Positions 1-13,500 of a stretch of DNA of 64,000 bases are shown piece after piece. The position numbers and the translations under genes are program-made. How positions within the stretch are numbered: the first letter of the stretch is position 1; each line of letters opens with the position of its first letter. The DNA is from Xenopus tropicalis (Eukaryota; Chordata; Amphibia; Anura; Pipidae), in NCBI RefSeq assembly GCF_000004195.4, contig NC_030681.2:28100982-28164981 (forward strand). The letters are read 5' to 3'. The notes under the pieces are model-generated. The model was not told the origin of the DNA. It was given only the letters and a program-made list of their open reading frames with translations, and did not search any database.

Positions 1-740
1 GGCTGGATAAGAGCTGACTTCTGCTACAACGTTTCAAGAACCAGAAGCAAGGTGTGCAGGAAAAAAATACTGCAACCAAAGTATTTCAACTGCAATTACA
101 CCGAAATTGTGTAATTAACGTATATTGGAAAGTTGCTATGTTAGGTAAAAAAATTATTTTGTGTTCAAACTCCTTTAATTCAGTTTTTGGTTAAAGGAGC
201 ACCAAACAAGCAATTATTAATTTGAATGGGCATAATAGTCTTCTCTATCAGGAACATGTCATGTTTTTTTTGGAAGCATTAAATCTCTTCTTACAATGCA
301 CTGTATTTATCCTATGGTATAACTGTAACCTGTTCCGACTCAGCTCCATTGTTTACAAATGTAAATTAGATCTGAACTGTATAATATGTCTATGTACGCT
401 CGTTTGGGGAGGTCGCTATGCGAGCTGATGTTCTCCCAATATGTCTACCTACGGGTATGCATAGGTTAATCGTTTATATACCCCCTTGTATAACAAGAGT
501 GAAATGCATTGGGCTTGGGCTGAATGTAGTTTTTGGTATTTTTTGAAATAAACATGAAAACCAAAGCTAATCCACGTTTAATCCTTGAGAGGCAGATGTT
601 TAGATTTCCAGTGCACAGATAATGCAGGGGGATAAACACAAAGAACAAAATGACTTTTATTGTAGATATAAGTATAGATTTTATTATTCTGGAGGGGGGG
701 GGGGGGCAGAGGGAAAGCCAGCATGATTAGGAATATCCGA
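1..740. other. Upstream region with no recognised gene
   Basis: No coding exon or recognisable repeat could be supported here. It ends near a short G homopolymer run (about 692-706). In human the gene head-to-head with NDUFAF5 is ESF1 on the opposite strand, so a noncoding first exon or first intron of that gene could lie here, but nothing in the sequence proves it. Confidence 0.4.
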
Positions 741-744
741 ACCA

Positions 745-1238
745 CTGGAGCTGTTGTGAGACTACATATCCCAGCATGCCTGCTCATGAACCTCATGCGG
801 GTACAGACAGCGATCACCGCTGGTTTGATATAGGACACAATGAAACAAAAAGCCTCCCAAGTGTATTATACACGGGGTTATAGAGGCCACATCACAGCTA
901 CATGCCGCCCAGCACTGTACCAGAACAGGAACCCCTTACCTGCTCCCAGCGCGGAGCCTTCTGCCTTCTACTCTTCCTAAGCTTGCACCACGTGGTTCCT
1001 ACCCACAATGCCCTGCGCCCAAGTAACCTCGCCCCCACTGACTGTAGCCGGAAGGGCTCAAAAATATAGAAGCCGCACTAAATCTCCTAATGTTCCTATA
1101 GGACTGCGTCCTTTGCTAGAGGTCAGAATCGGGGGGCAGGCGCTCAATGAGCAAAAGTAACGGGGTACCAGAGGCGAATGAATCAGGGCAGGTTACTGGC
1201 CAAGGACCGGTTATTCCCAGGAGATAGGGGTTACTGAG
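745..1238. promoter_or_regulatory. Probable bidirectional CpG-rich promoter upstream of ndufaf5
   Basis: Visible motifs are a ZNF143-type site at 761-779 (ACTACATATCCCAGCATGC), a second SBS-like site at about 1000-1018 (ACCCACAATGCCCTGCG) and an ETS-type CCGGAAG near 1048-1056. The region is richer in CpG than its surroundings. ZNF143, ETS and similar factors typically drive housekeeping, often divergent, vertebrate promoters, which fits a nuclear gene for mitochondrial assembly. The exact transcription start cannot be read from the sequence. Confidence 0.6.
761..779 (+). promoter_or_regulatory. ZNF143/SBS motif
   Basis: ACTACATATCCCAGCATGC matches the long ZNF143 consensus ACTACAnnTCCCAGmATGC essentially throughout. 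It lies about 480 bp upstream of the first possible ndufaf5 start codon and is likely part of a divergent promoter. Confidence 0.7.
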
Positions 1239-1592
1239 ATGCTGTATACTAGTGCGGGGAGGCTGCCACTGTGTGAGAGATGCTTCAGCCTTTATAGGAG
1301 CCTGCGTGTGGCCGCTAGCACCCAGGGGTGGCCAAGGGAATTGCATGTGGCCCCTTATACCCAAGGGCGGCACAATAGAGCGCAGCTAGTCCCTAGCACC
1401 CAAAGTGGAGAGAAGGCGCCTATGGGCTATGGGGGGCTGCTGGGGGCGGAGCCCAGCTTTCCCTGCAGGAGGTCGGCCAGCTCCACAGCGGCCAGTGCGC
1501 TCAATGTGTTTGACCGGCAGATGAAGAGGAGACAGAAGGACTGGGCAGTGTCACAGCCCGGGGCCCATCACTGTGACTATCTGAGGGAAGAG
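1239..1592 (+). CDS. ndufaf5: ndufaf5 coding exon 1
   Basis: Encodes the arginine-rich, presumably cleavable mitochondrial N-terminus and the conserved block [15 protein letters not shown] up to DYLREE. It ends in a strong donor, GAG|gtaagt. Two in-frame starts are possible (1239 and 1422). The stretch between them contains loosely repeated GTGGCC/AGCACCC segments and little that looks conserved. Confidence 0.88.
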
Positions 1593-4500
1593 GTAAGTGA
1601 CAGCCGGAAACACATGTGTGTCACACACAGGCAGGGCTCTGACGCTCCGAGTATAACTAGGCTCTCTGCCGTAAAGCAACACTGCCCAATGTTGCTTACC
1701 AGAAAGGAAGTAGTTTCTGCACACAGGCATAATGTTACCTTTGCTGGACCACTTATTTTCCCAATGATAAAGTATTATTATTTTAAGGCAAAAGTTTTAA
1801 CACTTTTCTATAAATATATGGTCACTGATACTAAAAAAAAAAATATTATACATTATTAGCATTTACTTGTTAAAACTATCGGTGCTGTTTCTACTGTCAT
1901 TGCACCTCAGTATTACATCTTGCTCTCTTTAAAGCTGCTTATTTATAGCTAATGAAGCTAACGACAGATTTATTAAAATGCTACTCTGAAAGGAGTGCAG
2001 TCTCTGCATGTATCAAAATTAACTGTAATGTATCAAAATAAATACATAATGCAGAATTGTTTTTCCATTTTATGCAGGTGGGAGAAAGAATTGCTGATCG
2101 AGTGTTTGATATAGCAAGGTAAGAAACCATTTTTACACTGTTTAGTCGGCCTGAGATATTTGTTCAGATTTCTCAGATCCCAGTCGTACCCATTTATGTC
2201 AGACTGGTCCCATTGTGTTGTGTGGCCACAGAAGCAAACACAGCAAGGTGCTTTATGTTGCAACTTTGGTCCAAATTGTTCAGGAAAATGTGTGTGACCC
2301 CATTCAGAGACTGTTCAAGAATGTGATTGATGTTGACTCTTAAGTATTGCCTGCAGGCAGTAGTCTGCTCTGACAGACCGACAGTTTTGCCATTTCTAGG
2401 TGTGCTTGCCTAATGTCTAATAGAGCTTGCCTTACAGGTGGTGCACAATAATCCCCATCCTTTGAAAGACTAACCGCTCCAACATTCTTTTCCACTGGCA
2501 ACAATAGAAGTCGCTAGTGGAAAGGCCCATGTATCGATTCGGCTTTCCAAAGTCGCTTGAAGTTTCCTCATGCAGGCAACTTTGCCCGACTTAGGAAAGC
2601 CAAAGTGACACGTAGGCCTTTCCATGGGCGATTCATATTGTTGCCGGTGGAAAAGCATTTAGTCGCCTGTGGTAGCAGAGATCTATCGTCTAAAATGAAC
2701 TACTTATCTAGTCTAAAAATGAACTACTCATTTAGAGTGTGACAGTGTCTAGGAACAGATTCTGGTTCATTTAGTCCACAGACACTCCTATCTATATTTG
2801 CAGATTGAGTAGTGAGGGTTTCAGTACAAAATATGGGGACATTCTTGTAAGATAAATATCACTAGATAAATGAGGCAAAAGAAAAACAAATTTTGGAGAA
2901 AGTTAAAAACAACTTATTTTTCTGTCACATGTCATTTTCAGGACGTTTCCTTTTGCTTTAGATCTTGGTAGTGGAAGGGGTTACATTTCACAGCATTTAA
3001 CAAAGGTAAGTGTAATATTGTGTATCAATGTGATATTTAGGAGACAGGCACCAACAAATTCCTTTTGATTAAATGATTAAAGAAAAAAGCTCAACAAAAC
3101 AAAACATTTTAAAAGATGCCAACAGCAGCTCTCCACCTTTTCGGCTGATTTATAACATAGCATTGGCTTTGGGGCTGTTTGTTGCATGAGCTTAGGGTGT
3201 ACCAACTCATAATAAACAGTTTATATAGAGGTATTGGACCTCTTATCTGGAATGTTCAGGACCTGGGATTTTCCAGATAAGGGATCTTTTCATAATTTGC
3301 ATCACTGTTCTTTAAGTCTACTAAAAATAATTTAAACATTTAATAATCCCAATAGGATTGTTGCGCCTCCAACAAGTATTAATTATATCTTAGTTGGGCA
3401 CAGGTACAAAGATCTGTTTTATTATTACAGAGGAAAAAGGAAATCATTTTTAAAAATGATAACAGGTTTTTAGATAGCGGATCCTATACCTGTATGTATA
3501 AATGTATTAATTGAATGGTAAAAGCTGATTAATAATCAGTCTGACTCACATCAGAATTAGTTACTATTGCATTCTGTATTAGAATTCATTAGTATTCAGC
3601 TCTGTACCATGAGCACACTGTACCATGAGCACACTGAGCATGTGCAGTGCCACTGACACTGGAACGATTAAGCCAAAACCATATACAGTATCTAGTAGAA
3701 TTAAGTCTAAAACAACTGGACTTTTCTGAGTTTTTCTTGAAAACGTTTCACCACTCATCCGAGTGGCTTCTTCAGTTCAAATGACTGGTAGGGAATTCCC
3801 CGGTATTTAAACTCTTGATGGTAGTAGAGTCACAGACATCCAATCACAATGGTTCCATTGAACTTGTTCAGTTAGGTGTTAGCTGAAACTGACAGGTGTA
3901 AGAAGGTATGATCCAATCACAATGGTACCAAGATTCTCATTGATGAAGGTGTTAATCCTTCAAAGTACATGACTGGAAGTGTGAACTGTTGTGAAACTGC
4001 CGGGGTAAGGATGTCAACGCGCCATTGTATGTTGGTGACAAGCGGTGTCTCAGGCCCCCTCCTCTGTTCAGGGATGGTTTTTCCAGGTTGGCATAAATGG
4101 CCTCTTTCACACTTCTTTCAAACCATCTGTCCTCTCGGTCCAAAATATGCACGTTACTGTCCTCAAAAGAGTGACCTTTTTCTTTGAGGTGTAGATAGAC
4201 TGCTGAGTCTTGTCCTGAGGAGTTTGCCCGCCTATGTTGGGCCATTCTCTTACAGAGAGGTTGTTTTGTCTCCCCAATGTATAAGTCTGAGCACTCTTCA
4301 CTACACTGGACAGCATAGACCACATTACTTTTCATGTGCTTGGGTGTTGGGTCTTTCGGGTGCACCAGCTTTTGTCTCAGGGTGTTGCTGGGTTTGAAAA
4401 ACACAGGAATGCGATGTTTGTTGAAAATTCGCCTAAGTTTTTCCGATGTTCCAGCAACATATGGGATGACTATGTTGTTTCGCCTGCTGTGTTCCACTCT

Positions 4501-7500
4501 TCTGTTTGTAGGTCTGGTCTTTCTGTTGGTCTTTGATTTGGTTTTGATGAAGGCCCAGTCTGGGTACCCACAAGTTTTCAGAGCTCCTTTTAGATGTTTA
4601 TATTCTTTCTCCTTAGCCTCTGCATTGGATGCCACAGTTTCAGCCCGATGAAAACCATATGTATTTATGCTGAAAAGGAATTTATACTGTAGTCCAGTGC
4701 TGTACAACTGATTACATGTAGTGACCCAACTATTAGCATGTTCAAGGGACAGATTATATTAAAATAATGATGGCATACAGTACAGTCTGTAGAGAACTTG
4801 AGCAGACTGAGGGCCAAAAAAAAACCTTTGGAGGGACACATCTGGCCCACAACCCTGCTGTAGGTAATAGTGAAGTTTGCATTCGCTTTAGATTTCTATA
4901 AATAATCAGTAAAGCAAATAGTCATATAATATTCTGCATTGAGGTGGCTACCAGTTTGGCTCCTGTGTGCAGTTATGTGTAAAGCCCCCTGTTCAGGATT
5001 TACAGTGGTGTTGTGACCACATTGTACTGTTTGGAAAAATATGGCAAAGGTTTTCTCCTTAGATCCAACCATGTACTATGTGACTTGTTTCTGCTTCTGT
5101 TAGACGCAGGGTGAGATTAATTATATTTACCTTTCTCTCTCTCTCTGTAGGATATCGTAGAGCGATTTGTCCATGCAGACCTGTCTGAGAAGGCTTTGGT
5201 AAGACAATTGCCTTTCTCTGCTGCTAGTGCTGTTAAAGCACTTTCACGTGTGCTAATTTCTACTCGTTCTTCGCAGAGAAACCTGGCTGCATCGGAAATT
5301 CCATCTGTGAGAGTTATTGTTGATGAAGAATTTGTCCCTTTTAAAGAGAACACATTTGACCTTGTTGTGAGCAGTCTGAGGTATTATTATTCCTTTTTGT
5401 ATATATCACACCCATGCAGAAGAGTTTAAATGTTGTTCTGTGCCTCCAAGTACCATGTATCTACTGACGCTCCATAACAGGGAGCTAACAACTTATGAGC
5501 CAAAAAAATGTTGTTGTGCCTCTAGGAAGTTTCTTTTTTGCTTTGATCAATGTCTTGCTTTCGTAACTTCAAATAAATAATAACAAGAGGTCTTCTGCAC
5601 TCACCAATATATGTATATGTATGACATTAAGACATTCTGTGCATTAAGCTACCAAAAAATGTCCTCCCCTTTAAGCAAACAGGGATTGTTTGTCTATATA
5701 TTCAAGCTGGCCAACTATGTTATCCCTGGTCTGGCCAGCCCTACACACGCTTTAATCTGATTCATTAAGAATTCTACTGCTTCATTATACATTTTTGTCT
5801 ATATGAATTGTGTGGTCACAGCCTCATTGCACCCCCACCTAATAGTTAAAAATGTAGTGGTGAACCCAGCTTTCCCTATTTTGCTATTACTTTCATAACC
5901 TGCCAGTTTATGCTTAGATAGTACTTGTTTTTGGGAGGCCAACCTCAGTATACCAGATGACTAAGATCAGCGACACTGTAGCTTTTTTAGCTTCAGCCAT
6001 CACTGTGAGTTCTTCAGAGCTCCAGAGGCTAAACATAGTCACATTAGTCCTAACCAGCTCTCTTGTGTATGGTTCTGTGTGTGGTGTGTGGCATTTGGCA
6101 TAGAACATAAGTATTGCAATTTTTCAAATATCCGCATGGTGTCACTCTTTTACCTTAATAAATGCATTCCAAATATTTGTTAATGTTTCTTTTGACCACC
6201 TATATAGAAATACAAGTAGTTATCAGTATTATTAACGATAGTTTATCTGATGCCTGTTTACTTTTTACTTTAACAATTACCAAGAACCTTAGTGGAAAAA
6301 TATTTGAATGCTTACAATATGTTAATCTAGATCAGTGCTGTCCAACTTCTGTTGTACCGAGGGCCGGAGTTTTTCCGACCTACGTGGTGGAGGGCCGATA
6401 ATGGAAGCCAGTTTTGACCACTCCCCTTTTTGAACCCGCACCCACTTGAAACCACACCCATGTTATCACATGACCATACCCATATTAATGGTTGTAGTAC
6501 AGCAAAAACCTTCCATACTCTGCCTGCCCTACCCTGCCTGTGTGCCATACTCTGCCTACCCTACCCTGCCTTTGTGTGTGCCATACTCTGCCTGTCCTAC
6601 CCTGCCTTTGTGTGTGCCATACTCTGCCTTCCCTACCCTGCCTGAGTGTGCCATACTCTGCCTGCCCTACCCTGCCTGTGTGCCATACTTTCACTGTGTG
6701 TGCCATTCTTGGCTGGTTTGTGCCATACTTGGCCTGTGTGTGCCATACTCTGCCTGCCATACCCTGCCTGTGTGTGCCATACTCTGCCTTCCCTACCCTG
6801 CCTGTGTGTGCCATACTTTCACTGTGTGTGCCATTCTTGGCTGGTTTGTGCCAAACTTGGTCTGTGTGTGCCATACTCTGCCTTCCCTACCCTGCCTGTG
6901 TGTGCCATACTCTGCTTGCCCTATGCTGCCTGTATGGCACACACAGGCAGCATACAGTGACACAATGCTGGCACTGCTCCTACAGTCTGCACAATAACTA
7001 TATATTAAAAAACCTTTTAATTGCAGTACCACCTCAGTATATGTTCTTTTTGTAGTGTGCAGGGATTATTTGGGGGTTTCTACTGCTCCTGAGGTGTGAA
7101 CACGGGAACAATGTGGGTGATTACAGCCTGAGGTGTGAACACTGCAGGGGGTGAACAATGCAGAGATTAAAAGGTGTGAACAGTACAGGGGATTACATAT
7201 TTAAACAATACAGCCTGATTACAGAACCATGCAGGGGGGGCAGTTAATCACAGTACTGATACCATTTAAAGCTTACACAAGAGTAAGCCATCAAAGCAGC
7301 CAGACAGGTGGGGGGCCACACAGAGGGGGGTCGCGGGCCGCCAGTTGGACAGCACTGATCTAGATTACCATTATCCAGTCCTTGAGAAGGATATTAATGA
7401 GCTGGAGAGAGTGCAGAGAGTGCAGAGAGTGCAGAGACTGCAACTAAACTGGTATAGGGGATGGAAGATTTAAACTATGAGGTTAGACTGTCGAGGTTGG

Positions 7501-10500
7501 GGGTGTATGGAAAAATAAAGGTGCTTGCGAGGGGACATGCTTACTCTGTACAAGTACATTAGAGGGGATTATAGGCAGATAGGGGGTGTTCTTTTTTCCC
7601 ATAAAAACAACCAGTGCCATCCCTTTAGAATAGAGGAATGGAACTTTCATTTAAAGCAGCGCAGGCAGTGAGCAGTGAGGTTGGGGAATGCCCTTCCTAG
7701 TGATGTTGTAATGGCAGATTCTGTTAATGCCTATAAGAGGGGCCTGGATGAGTTCTTGAACAAACATAATATCCAAAGCTATTGTGATAATAATATCTAC
7801 AGTTAGTATTGAGGTTGGTATATATGGTTTATGTATGTGAGTGGATAGATAGGTCAGTATGGGTCTGTATGTGAGTGGAGAGATAGGTCAGTAAGGGTGT
7901 GTATGTGATTGGATAGATAGGTCAGTGTGGGTCTGTATGTGAGTGGATAGATAGGTCAGTATGGGTCTGTATGTGAGTTGATAGATAGGTCAGTATGGGT
8001 CTGTATGTGAGTGGATAGATAGGTCAGTGTGGGTCTGTATGTGAGTGGATAGATAGGTCAGTGTGGGTCTGTATGTGAGTGGATAGATAGGTCAGTGTGG
8101 GTCTGTATGTGAGTGGATAGATAGGTCAGTGTGGGTCTGTATGTGAGTGGATAGATAGGTCAGTGTGGGTCTGTATGTGAGTGGATAGATAGGTCAGTGT
8201 GGGTCTGTATGTGAGTGGATAGATAGGTCAGTGTGGGTCTGTATGTGAGTGGATAGATAGGTCAGTGTGGGTCTGTATGTGAGTGGATAGATAGGTCAGT
8301 ATGGGTTTATATATGTAATTAATAGGTCAGTATGGGTTTATAAATGTAATTAATAGGTCAGTATGGGTCCTATGGGATTTTTAGAAGTGTATTTATCAAA
8401 TGTTGAGTTTGTAACTTTCACCCATTGATAAATACATTAAAATCCCATAGGAATGAACAGAATGTGGGTGAGTTTTTATGCATTAAGCTCTAAACTCACA
8501 TTTCGATAAATCTGACCCTTAGGGCCAGATTAATTAAAGTACGAATTAAGAGTACAATTTGCGAAAATTCGCATTAAATATGAAAATTTCTGATGTGCGT
8601 TTATTTTGCGACGTGCTTGGACGAAAATATTGTGGTACGATCCGAAAGTGACCAAATTTTCTTATCCGAACGATCGTAAACAGAGCGAAAACCTTTCTGA
8701 CTTTGATCCTTCGGTGCATGATTCTCAATGAGGACTCAATGGCACTCTGCAGCTCCAACCCGGCCCAAGGAAAGTCTCCCATAGGGCTCAATGGCACTCT
8801 GCAGCTCCAACCCGGCCCAAGGAAAGTCTCCCATAGGGCTCAATGGCACTCTGCAGCTCCAACCTGGCCCAAGGAAAGTCTCCCATAGGGCTCAATGGCA
8901 CTCTGCAGCTCCAACCCGGCCCAAGGAAAGTCTCCCATAGGGCTCAATGGCACTCTGCAGCTCCAACCCGGCCCAAGGAAAGTCTCCCATAGGGCTCAAT
9001 GGCACTCTGCAGCTCCAACCCGGCCCAAGGAAAGTCTCCCATAGGGCTCAATGGCACTCTGCAGCTCCAACCCGGCCCAAGGAAAGTCTCCCATAGGGCT
9101 CAATGGCACTCTGCAGCTCCAACCCGGCCCAAGGAAAGTCTCCCATAGGGCTCAATGGCACTCTGCAGCTCCAACCCGGCCCCTCCCATAGGGCTCAATG
9201 GCACTCTGCAGCTCCAACCCGGCCCAAGGAAAGTCTCCCATAGGGCTCAATGGCACTCTGCAGCTCCAACCCGGCCCAAGGAAAGTCTCCCATAGGGCTC
9301 AATGGCACTCTGCAGCTCCAACCCGGCCCAAGGAAAGTCTCCCATAGGGCTCAATGGCACTCTGCAGCTCCAACCCGGCCCAAGGAAAGTCTCCCATAGG
9401 GCTCAATGGCACTCTGCAGCTCCAACCCGGCCCAAGGAAAGTCTCCCATAGGGCTCAATGGCACTCTGCAGCTCCAACCCGGCCCAAGGAAAGCCTCCCA
9501 TAGGGCTCAATGTCACTCTGCAGCTCCAACCCGGCCCAAGGAAAGTCTCCCATAGGGCTCAATGTCACTCTGCAGCTCCAACCCGGCCCAAGGAAAGTCT
9601 CCCATAGGACTCAATGGCACTCTGCAGCTCCAACCCGGCCCAAGGAAAGTCTCCCATAGGACTCAATGGCACTCTGCAGCTCCAACCCGGCCCAAGGAAA
9701 GTCTCCCATAGGGCTCAATGGCACTCTGCAGCTCCAACCCGGCACAAGGAAAGTCTCCCATAGGGCTCAATGGCACTCTGCAGCTCCAACCTGGCCCAAG
9801 GAAAGCCTCCCATAGGGCTCAATGGCACTCTGCAGCTCCAACCTGGCCCAAGGAAAGCCTCCCATAGGGCTCAATGGCACTCTGCAGCTCCAACCTGGCC
9901 CAAGGAAAGTCTCCCATAGGGCTCAATGGCACTCTGCAGCTCCAACCCGGCCCAAGGAAAGTCTCCCATAGGGCTCAATGGCACTCTGCAGCTCCAACCC
10001 GGCCCAAGGAAAGTCTCCCATAGGGCTCAATGGCACTCTGCAGCTCCAACCCGGCCCAAGGAAAGTCTCCCATAGGGCTCAATGGCACTCTGCAGCTCCA
10101 ACCCGGCCCAAGGAAAGTCTCCCATAGGGCTCAATGGCACTCTGCAGCTCCAACCTGGCCCAAGGAAAGTCTCCCATAGGGCTCAATGGCACTCTGCAGC
10201 TCCAACCTGGCCCAAGGAAAGTCACAATACCGAAGCTTGAATGAATCTGAAACTTTCGTACTCATTGCGACAAATACGATTTTGTCGTGCAAATTGTCGC
10301 AAAGTACAAAAAAGGCACGCAAATTTACGAAAATAACGCAGAAAATACACAAATGTTGTAAACTTTAGAAAATATGAATTATTTGTAATCGGACCTGTCA
10401 TACTTTAATGAATGTGCCCCTTAGTGTATTTTATTATATAATCCCAAATGCGTGCTAGTTGCTCTGGCAATGCATCTTCTCACTGGGGATTTATACATAA

Positions 10501-13500
10501 AACTGGAGTAACTTTGGGTTCCAGATTATGACTGTCTTGGTGCAGTTTACTATTTAGAGCTAATTGCTGAGGAAGTAACACTGCAGTAATTTTGTGGATA
10601 CCCCAGTATCTGTACATGCCTGTATATTTTCACACCCCCGCCGACTCACTGTACAGTACATGTATTTATATTGTGAGAATTAGTAGTGAACTGTCTACCT
10701 CCCCTTTGATAAATATGCCCCTGTGTAGAAACATAAATACATATTTGTCTGAGATTGATAGTTTGTATTCCTGACCCTGTATACATGCAAATATTAAAAG
10801 CAAATTATGTAGCTAGATATTGTGTATAATGTACCCACTGCTGCCATTTATCAGGATATTAGAAGGCGCTAAGGATTTTCTTGACCATGAAAATTTTTGC
10901 CCAGCTGCCTAGACGAGTTCTTTTAGCAGTAGGGATAACTAGACCTTTCAGTAAGCTCTTGTTCCTGCCATAACATCAGTAATAATTCTCAAGGCTCCTT
11001 TTAAAGTGTCAGAAATTAACAGAAATAATTTTTGGGATTACACTGCCCTATTAATATGTTCAGTGGCTTTCCCCCCTCCTTGTAGCTTGCACTGGGTGAA
11101 TGATCTGCCACGAGCTTTCCAAGAGGTGAGTATTATTAAATTCAATACATCACAGTGAGCTTTTTTTCTCTTTATCACTTCTCTGTTCCCCTCCCTCTTT
11201 CTGTCTCTGATCTTTTCTGATCTCCCCTTTGACACTTGGACAGTAGCTGCCTTCTTTGTATTCCCTGTGTCATTTTTTGCCATTTTAATTGCTTGCTGTC
11301 TGTCCCTGCCTGCCTGTTTCCTTTACTTTTCTCAGGGTGAACCATCATATTCTTGTTTCCCCTTTTGCCCTTGTCAATTCACAACCATTTATAGACATAG
11401 CATATCCTCCCATAATGATAAGTCTCTTTATGACTGGCAACCTTGAAGTCAGTGAAGTCAGTGAAATGCTTACCATATATCTTACTGTACTGACCTCCTT
11501 TTGTACCTAGACTGAAAGGTACACAGTTTCATCTGCACATCATGTGACGTGTGAATGTTGTTAGAATAGTCTTTCTACCAAAATTACAGGTTCCTAACAC
11601 AGCCTGTCTTCCTACCTGATGGTTACATAATTAGCACAATTACCTTAGCCTTACTGCTATTATGCAGCTTTCATATTAGTCTGCTGAATTAACTTGTAAC
11701 CACATTATCATTTCCACCACCATGTTACATCTATCATAGCTCATTAATATCTATTCATCGCAGTGAATAGACTGTATGTAGGCTAATGGCTGATTTTCAG
11801 CAAGTTTCAGGCTGGTTCTTAAATGTTAAACTACAAACTAAGAAATGGTAGTAACCTAAACTTAGAAATGGCTCAATTAATTTAACCTAAATGTCTCAAA
11901 TGTCAGGAAATCAAGTAAATAAAACGTACCAAATACAAAAGAGAGATCCAGGGGTATAAACCCCGGATCTGTCTCACAGTTGATCCAGGTCAAATTCCCA
12001 ACACCATCATATCAGCTCTCACAATGTGAAATCCTAAATACAAAGAACTCACCGTTGTTCAGAAGTGGTTCAGGTGCTCAGAGCCCCGAACCTGTAGCTG
12101 GGGAAGGCGAAATCACGCATATGCAAATGCGTGCATATGCATATGCGTGGTTCTTAAATGTAGCTCAAATACATAGTATACTGGCTGTCCTAGATAGGAG
12201 TGAGTCTGTGGGTTAAGTGATCTCATGATAGGGACCCTTTTTAAAATCCAAGGGGCATCGCATTGTGACACTGAACAGCTCACTTAATCTCCTGGAGGCT
12301 CATTTATCAACACTGGGCAAATTTGCCAGTGGGCAGTAACCTATAGCAACCAATGAGCGATTGGCCTTTTTCAGCCAGCTGCAGGTAGAACAATGACTGC
12401 AACAAAATGATTGGCTGCCATGGGTTACTGCCCACTGGCAAATATGCCCAGTGTTGATAAATGATTCCCCTATTGGTGTTGTGGCAGCCATAGTGTTTCT
12501 GCTATCACTGACCTTCATTGCCCTGCTATCACAGCTCTAGGAATATGCTAAGCCCTATGGGGGATGGGGATTATTCTCTCTTGCATTTTTGCAGCAATTT
12601 TGATTGAGAATTTTAGATCTTTTCTGGGTTCAAACTCTGCTTCCGCTTGTTGTCCAACATTAGACGGCCCCCAACAAGGTTGCCATTATAACATGTTAGT
12701 GACTGACCTCTGCAGTTCTAGATATACAGTGGCTTGCAAAAGTATTCGGCCCCCTTGAACTTTTCCACATTTTGTCACATTACAGCCACAAACATGAATC
12801 AATTTTATTGGAATTCCACGTGAAAGACCAATACAAAGTGGTGTACACGTGAGAAGTGGAACGAAAATCATACATGATTCCAAACATTTTTTACAAATAA
12901 ATAACTGCAAAGTGGGGTGTGCGTAATTATTCAGCCCCCTTTGGTCTGAGTGCAGTCAGTTGCCCATAGACATTGCCTGATGAGTGCTAATGACTAAATA
13001 GAGTGCACCTGTGTGTAATCTAATGTCAGTACAAATACAGCTGCTCTGTGACGGCCTCAGAGGCTGTCTAAGAGAATATTGGGAGCAACAACACCATGAA
13101 GTCCAAAGAACACACCAGACAGGTCAGGGATAAAGTTATTGAGAAATTTAAAGTATGCTTAGGCTACAAAAAGATTTCCAAAGCCTTGAACATCCCACGG
13201 AGCACTGTTCAAGCGATCATTCAGAAATGGAAGGAGTATGGCACAACTGTAAACCTACCAAGACAAGGCCGTCCACCTAAACTCACAGGCCGAACAAGGA
13301 GAGCGCTGATCAGAAATGCAGCTAAGAGGCCCATGGTGACTCTGGACTAGCTGCAGAGATCTACAGCTCAGGTGGGGGAATCTGTCCATAGGACAACTAT
13401 TAGTCGTGCACTGCACAAAGTTGGCCTTTATGGAAGAGTGGCAAGAAGAAAGCCATTGTTAACAGAAAACCATAAGAAGTCCTGTTTGCAGTTTGCCACA

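Noticed and set aside
6430..7055. Several long overlapping open frames on both strands ([15 protein letters not shown] proteins)
   Set aside because: They are translations of a minisatellite lacking stops in most frames, without start context, domain or conservation.
8733..10223. CRISPR-like regular repeat
   Set aside because: Units are directly contiguous with no variable spacers, in a vertebrate genome; it is a satellite.
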